Below, in pieces: positions 58,753 through 64,000 of a stretch of DNA of 64,000 nucleotides. Made by a program: the position numbers and the translations under genes. Position 1 is the stretch's first letter. Each line of letters starts with the position of its first letter. Origin of the DNA: Brasenia schreberi (lineage: Eukaryota; Streptophyta; Magnoliopsida; Nymphaeales; Cabombaceae); NCBI GenBank assembly GCA_036023115.1, contig JAYKKT010000089.1, forward strand, positions 13,081,001 to 13,145,000, written 5' to 3'. The notes below the pieces were generated by a model. That model was not told where the DNA came from. It saw only the letters and a list, made by a program, of their open reading frames with translations, and made no database searches.

Positions 58753-61630
58753 ACTTTTTCACTTTTTGTGTTTTGATATATATCATCTATTTATCTAATT
58801 CAATGGTTTAAATTGACATGAATGATCTAGCATAAATGACAGCCTAACAACTCCCTCTTTTACATGCATATATACACAAAAAACATTTATGCATATAGGA
58901 GCTCATTTTGTGGCGCCACTGTATTAAGTTATGTTGCAAAAGGTTAACCTGAATGGAACCCCATAATTTGGGTGGGGTTGGCTTGCATAGAAAATTAACT
59001 TTTCGGGTCTTGATCAGGTCAGGCTTTGATATGTTGCCTAAAATAGACACCAGTTTCATGTTTTTGGTGGTGCTTATGTCATGTCATTTCACCTTGGTGC
59101 CATTAACAGGTCAACCCAAACACCGTCCGTTTCTTCTATGCCACTTTGGGTACACAAAAAACACAGGCTTCTCTTGTCGTGTTTTCTGTTGTCTCTGGAA
59201 TCACATGCCACCCAACAGGTTATCCAATACTAAGACTGAATCCACAAAGTTTTCATATGTACGAGCCTACGCAGGATTCATGTTTGGTGTATATTTGGTG
59301 GATCCAAATCCAAATCCAGGCATATGCTTCAAATTTGATGGCCTATATGGATCTGGAGTTCGGATTTAAAATCCAGAGATTCAATTCACTGCGTTTCTCT
59401 CTATGCCTGACAATCAAGACAATACCAATGAAGATTAGAAAGGAGTAAAAGGCAAAGGGACGATATATTCGTGTTGACAAATTGCCAAAAAATCTTTTTT
59501 TTAAATATAGATCGTCTTCATAAAGGTTGAAGAAGAGTCTTCGAGCGTGAAGATTTGCTTTTGACTGTAACGTTTTGAATCCTTAGCATTACGAGTTCGT
59601 TACCATTGTTTCACAATTTGGATGCACCAAACTCGAAGTGCGTGTGTTCGTGAGTGCGTAGAAAAATGTGTGTGTGCGTTTATGGGTGTGTAGGAAATTC
59701 GGCACATACTAGCTGAGTTATGTACTAACCCACACTGCATGTTATTCCATGAATAGATTGCTTTCTTCTGTTTCACCATCTAGATCGTATGCTTCATTTC
59801 ATTTGGTCTTCTGTTTTCTGCTTTTTCGATGGTTATGTTTGGTAAAAAGCGTCTATCTAGTAGTAAAAACATGTAAATAACATTAATAAGAATTTGTATC
59901 AGCAGCCCAATCTAGTAATACAGAGTGGGTAACGTGAGATAGCATAAGCGTGTAGGTGTGTGTCCATTAATAATTAAATAAGTAAATGTGGAGAGAGAGA
60001 GAGAGAGAGAGATTCTACGCCCTTTGTGTCCAAGGATGTCAAAATTGTCAATAATGGTAAAGTTTATTATATATTAAAATCTTAGGAAAGAAAGAGAGGA
60101 GATGAAGACAGGATCAAAAGGCTGATAACTAATAGTAAAGAATTAAAGTGTACAACCAAGACCTCCATTATACACTTAGATATTCTAGACAAAGATCTGA
60201 GTGCATGCATCAGTTTCCTTCCCAATAGCAGCATTAATTTAACTAGGTATTACGTTGGGCCCTCCCTTCCTAAGGAAAACTTAGAAAGAGAACACCGAGT
60301 ACCTAAACAAGGTTGTTCTTATTAAAATATCCACTAGTTCATTAGCATTATCATCTTTTGAGTCATATGCATGCATGCAAAATAGTGTCACGCAGTCCGA
60401 AAATAATTTCAATTACACACCCTTGTTTAGCAATTTTCTTTTGGAGGAAGGTCAGCCTTCCATTTTAAATCCATCGAGTGCAGATTTCAAGCCCACATAA
60501 AAGACAAAAGTAGCAGCTGACAGTCGTAGTAAAACTTTGCAATCTTTTACCAGCTGCATTTATGCACCGGGTCGATAAGATCAAATCAAGCAAGTTTGAG
60601 GATAATAATTTTAGGGCTGTTGGCCCTTACCAGAGCACGCCAACCTAGTGGGGAGAAAGGCTTTGTTAAGGTCAACTTTAACGTCCAGGTATTCCTCACT
60701 ATTTATATTGACCTAGCCAGCACAGAGAGAGAGATGGCGGGGAGATCTTGCTTTCGCTTCTCAGGCATGTGGATGGCTTGCTTAAGAACTCGTCACCTTT
60801 CTTTGTTCTTTTTCTTTCACATGGTGCTGCAGAGGTAGAAGAATCTTATCATGCTCCTTTATGATAGTGGCTTTGATACTCTGGCGAAAGGACATGTACA
60901 GTGGTTGTTAGTTGTTAGCCATTCTCCATCTGACAGTCTCTGATAGAGGACCTGCCTGTCTCATATACATACACACTGAGACGTACATAATCTCTCTCTC
61001 TCTCTCTCTTTTATATATATATATATAAAGAAAAGAGAAGCGAAATAAGTAAATGGTATTAGGTAGTTTTACCTAATACTACCATCTTTAGATTTGGCAA
61101 AGTCATCTGTATAACTAACTTTAAAACATCTAATGGCCTGAAAGCATGTGTGCACTTGGGTGAGAGAGAGTACTCCCAAATGCGGATTTGTCCAAAGCAT
61201 TTATCACAAGATGGAGTTCTAACAGTGACGGATCTAGAAATTAGCATCCTATGGCATCAGCTGGGAGCGGATGTCAGGTTTGAAAGGGACGGGCTTTAAA
61301 AATTTTCAAATTCGACGGGCTTTAAAAAATTTCAAATTCTTTTAAAAATTTTCAGAATTTCAAGTGAGATAGTCGTGCCACCCCGCCACAGTGTGGAGAC
61401 ACCACTGAGTTGAAATAGAATATTTAAGGGCATGCCACATTCACTCCAAGTATTTCATAAATCGAGAATTCCCCCGAACAGTTAGGAATCCAGAATTGCA
61501 TCTTAGGGCTCGCCCTCCTCCTCTTCTCCCAATTTGACTTGTTTTCGGTTATGCATTCCTTTGTTTTGACTGGGAGGCGAGGTTAGGCAGACACCAGCCG
61601 ATGTGAACGCACCCGAAAATTAATTTATGC
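58751..61630. other. Interval without a recognised gene
   Basis: One 138-codon and one 100-codon ORF overlap at 58953-59448, but the peptides look random and contain no motif. A (GA)n run lies at 59989-60011 and a (CT)n(TA)n run near 60991-61026. Nothing else is recognised. Confidence 0.4.
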
Positions 61631-61631
61631 T

Positions 61632-61830
61632 TTCTACCAACGCTTGGTTGGTTCAAGTAGTTCACCACTTGTTCCTGGCCTCGAGTTCGAATACTACGAA
61701 CGGAGAAACCAGGGATGGGAGAGCTTTACCCTCATAACGGGCCGACGTGACTTGAACTGGATTGGGCGTGGTCCTTGTGGGCTTTCGGACAAACCGGTGG
61801 TTTAGACCGAAAGAGAAACATATATTTTCC
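61632..61830 (+). mobile_element. tRNA-like SINE
   Basis: GGTTGGTTCAAGTAG (61646-61660) fits an RNA polymerase III A box, and CGAGTTCGAATAC (61682-61694) fits a B box. Their spacing of about 30 bp is right for a tRNA-derived SINE head. The body that follows (GGGAGAGCTTTACCC, GGTGGTTTAGACCGAAAGAG) has no coding. The 3' end and any target-site duplication are unclear. Confidence 0.5.
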
Positions 61831-62808
61831 CAATTTGTAAATGAAGCTTATGACATATTGCTGAAGATTAAACCCTTCACTGCACCAATAATTGTATTTC
61901 ATTAGTTTGATCTAACATTTGGTGGAACTGAGTAGTAGATTCATAGATGTTTACTGTACTCATCATATAGGTCATACATATTAACACTGAATACACACAT
62001 CTACACGTGGGTGCATGCAAACCTTTTAAATAGGAGGTCGTGAGTTCAATTTTCAGGTGGACCAGAAGGTCGAAACTTAGTACAAGAAATTAAAATGATC
62101 AATGGCTCTTACATGGAAGCATAAATATACTTTATTTTACGGCTAGGCCAACAGGGCCGGATAATTTTTTTTGTTAGGCAAAGTAAGCTCGGCAGAATGC
62201 TGCCAGAAATGCACACCCAAGAATATCGAGCTCAGAACCTTCACGGTCCTTTCAAGTCGACCTTTGGTGAGGACGAGTTCTTTTAATTGTATGCTTGGGA
62301 AGACAAAGCCAGATGCACGGCCTGTATGGAGCTCATGACCTACAACTTACTAGTCGACCCCTAGCCAGGTGAGTTATCATTGATCATGCTAACATGGCCA
62401 AGTTAGCTAGAAAGGGAGAACCAAATCTTGAAATAAAAAAACAATTTTCAATTAGTTTTTTTTTTCATTGCTAGAATTGAGCATGAAAACCATCAGTTCT
62501 ATCAGACTTACCTCTGTGCGGTCAACCTTGGAAATCAGAGAGCCATTATTGATCGCTGAGAAATCAAACAAGCACATGACGTACACCAACAAAGACATCT
62601 CAAAGGAAATTCAACACGGATCCTGGCCGTCTGATGTTCAAGATCTGTGGCTCTTCTTATTTGACATACATCATACAAGACGCACAGTATCTTTTGCTCG
62701 TCTGTTCACGGGCTCCTCTCCACCCCCACCGTCTCTTTTTTTTTTCACTCCCAGCCGTTCAAGATCTTGTGATACTTCAGCTTGTGGTAGACGACGCTGA
62801 GCTCAGAG

Positions 62809-62810
<2 letters not shown>

Positions 62811-62869
<59 letters not shown>
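62811..62869. promoter_or_regulatory. (CT)30 tract upstream of gene 2
   Basis: An uninterrupted CT run lies about 410 bp upstream of the gene 2 start codon. Pyrimidine tracts of this kind in plant promoters and 5' leaders are bound by BASIC PENTACYSTEINE (GAGA-binding) factors, so a regulatory role is plausible but not shown. Confidence 0.5.
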
Positions 62870-62871
<2 letters not shown>

Positions 62872-62996
62872 AACTATAGGGAGTCACCAATTCTTAAATT
62901 CATTGCTGGTTTATTTCGTACTTCCATCAGTTGTTTCTTTAGTCCTTTACTAGAAAATCACCGAGACAGAAAATTTCGAGTCATAAATCTCGTAAG

Positions 62997-63303
62997 CTTC
63001 ATGGTTGCTTTCTTCCGTCTCTCTAACAGACTAACAGTATTTCCTCTCTTTAGTCGACCACCAAGAGAAGATAGAAAGATCGTCGCCGAAAAATCTGTGC
63101 TTCTACAGGGTTGCAACATCTCTTTGCTTGATTCTCATCTCTCTCTAGTCGTTCCCCAGGAGAAAATTGAAAGATGGTCGCCTGAAAAATTGTAATTCTT
63201 CATGGTTGCATTTCTCCATCACCCTAACGCTCCTCCTTAATCTTCTTCCTAGTCACCACCAAGGGCAGATAGAAAGATGATCTGCGGAAAATTCGTGATT
63301 CTT
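62997..63303 (+). repeat. Three-unit tandem repeat (about 100 bp) forming the gene 2 leader and start
   Basis: Three diverged units begin near 62997, 63105 and 63199. Each contains a GGTTGC(T/A)...TCTC block, a TAGTC(G/A)(A/C/T)(C/T)C block, then (A/T)GAAAGAT(C/G/G)(G/G/A)TC(G/T)(C)C(G/T)GAAAA. In unit 3 the GAAAGATG motif supplies the ATG of gene 2 (63277). Units 1 and 2 supply upstream ATGs at 63001 and 63173. Confidence 0.7.
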
Positions 63304-64000
63304 ATCGTTTTCTTCTCGCTCCTAACAGTTTCCTTTGGTATTCCGTGCAATTCTACCGACTACCGTGTTGCTAAGATGGCCTTCCAGTGGGTGGTGGGAT
63401 TCGATCCGGCGAGTTCACTGAAGTGCCTTAGCCCCATGAGGGAGATCTCCCTTCCGTCGAGGGGACTGAGAGGGATCATTTCCTGGTCGTCCATCGCCAA
63501 GCTAGCTTATCTGCAGTCATTGGATCTCTCCAACAACTCCATCCAAGGGTCCATCCCCGGCGGCTTCTGGTCTACCACAAGGCTTCTGCATCTCAACCTC
63601 GCTAACAACCAGCTCGGCGGACGTATCGGTTTCCATCCATCCGATCCGCTTCGTCTCGTGCCGGGCTTAGAGACCCTCAACCTTTCTAACAACCGGTTCT
63701 CGGTCGTCGTCTCACTCACACCGTTCCGGAACCTCAAGGTCTTCGATGTCTCGGACAACCGATTAACCAATAACTCGGTGCTGCTCGACGCTTTCGATCT
63801 GGGGCCCCTGTCATTTGTCTCGTTTTCAGGGAATCCATTCGGTTCTCTGCCGAATCAGTTGAACCACTCGAGCCGTATTGCTCACCTTGATCTATCTCGG
63901 TGTAATCTCTCAAGTAGCGTTAAACCCATCTCGTTTCTCCCTTCCCTTACCTACTTGGACGTCTCAGCGAACCGTTTAACCGGCTCGTTTCCCGGAGACT
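63277..64000 (+). CDS. LRR receptor-like kinase, CaMRLK-like, N-terminal part (cut by window edge)
   Basis: An open frame of 241 codons runs off the right edge. Residues 1-21 form a signal peptide (MICGKFVILIVFFSLLTVSFG). An N-terminal domain with Cys residues follows, then LRRs from about residue 70: LQSLDLSNNSIQGSIPGGFW, LLHLNLANNQLGG, LETLNLSNNRFS, LKVFDVSDNRL, AHLDLSRCNLSSSVKPISFL and LTYLDVSANRLTGSFPGD. The order, including ISW before the first repeat, FWS, the SxCNL/KPIS block and YLDVSxN...FPxD, matches calmodulin-binding receptor kinase CaMRLK (At5g45800 group), a plasma-membrane LRR-RLK. The kinase is outside the window, so activity and the calmodulin site cannot be checked. GC content is clearly higher than in the flanks. 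Other LRR-RLK subfamilies remain possible. Confidence 0.8.
   Translation, partial: MICGKFVILIVFFSLLTVSFGIPCNSTDYRVAKMAFQWVVGFDPASSLKCLSPMREISLPSRGLRGIISWSSIAKLAYLQSLDLSNNSIQGSIPGGFWSTTRLLHLNLANNQLGGRIGFHPSDPLRLVPGLETLNLSNNRFSVVVSLTPFRNLKVFDVSDNRLTNNSVLLDAFDLGPLSFVSFSGNPFGSLPNQLNHSSRIAHLDLSRCNLSSSVKPISFLPSLTYLDVSANRLTGSFPGD

Noticed and set aside
58953..59448. Two overlapping ORFs of 138 and 100 codons
   Set aside because: No motif, no splice context and two frames equally open; likely chance.
63507..63770. 87-codon minus-strand ORF
   Set aside because: It is the antisense shadow of the LRR coding frame of gene 2.

Overview
This is nuclear DNA from a flowering plant. Evidence: a multi-exon LRR receptor-like kinase gene with canonical GT-AG introns, plant retrotransposon families, fragments of the chloroplast gene ycf2 in the nucleus, and a low gene density with abundant transposon debris. 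I cannot name the species. There are no prokaryotic features, CRISPR arrays or RNA genes that I can support.

Two real host genes are visible, both on the + strand. Gene 1 (740-26957) is an LRR receptor-like pseudokinase of the MALE DISCOVERER / MRH1 family. Eleven exons join in frame and end at a TAA; only the signal-peptide exon lies left of the window. Gene 2 starts at 63277 and runs off the right edge. It encodes the LRR ectodomain of a receptor kinase that most resembles the calmodulin-binding receptor kinase CaMRLK. Both relatives sit a few loci apart on Arabidopsis chromosome 5 (At5g45840 and At5g45800), so the pair may be an old microsyntenic block that was stretched here by about 36 kb of transposons.

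The third intron of gene 1 (1131-21784, 20.65 kb) is a transposon nest. It holds at least five copies or pieces of one RTE-type LINE family, and a sixth, at 1-540, lies in the preceding intron. One is a long copy (3353-10926) with a perfect 20-bp target-site duplication. It was later invaded by a MULE-like element carrying an RRM fragment and by a 2.04-kb solo LTR. Another is a 190-bp internally deleted RTE derivative with an 18-bp duplication. A third is a copy with a 5' inversion typical of twin priming. The intron also holds a 4.4-kb LTR element with no coding capacity, built of tandem arrays.

From 27 to 53 kb lie a chloroplast-derived fragment, a DUF4371/hAT-like relic, two abutting head-to-head Ty3/gypsy elements, a decayed 3.5-kb hAT transposon followed by a 382-bp MITE with matching ends, a decayed Ty1/copia relic, a 3.1-kb solo LTR with a perfect 5-bp duplication, and a further LTR fragment. 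From 53 to 61.6 kb I recognise little apart from microsatellites. A tRNA-like SINE (about 61.63-61.83 kb), a long CT microsatellite and a three-unit tandem leader repeat precede gene 2.
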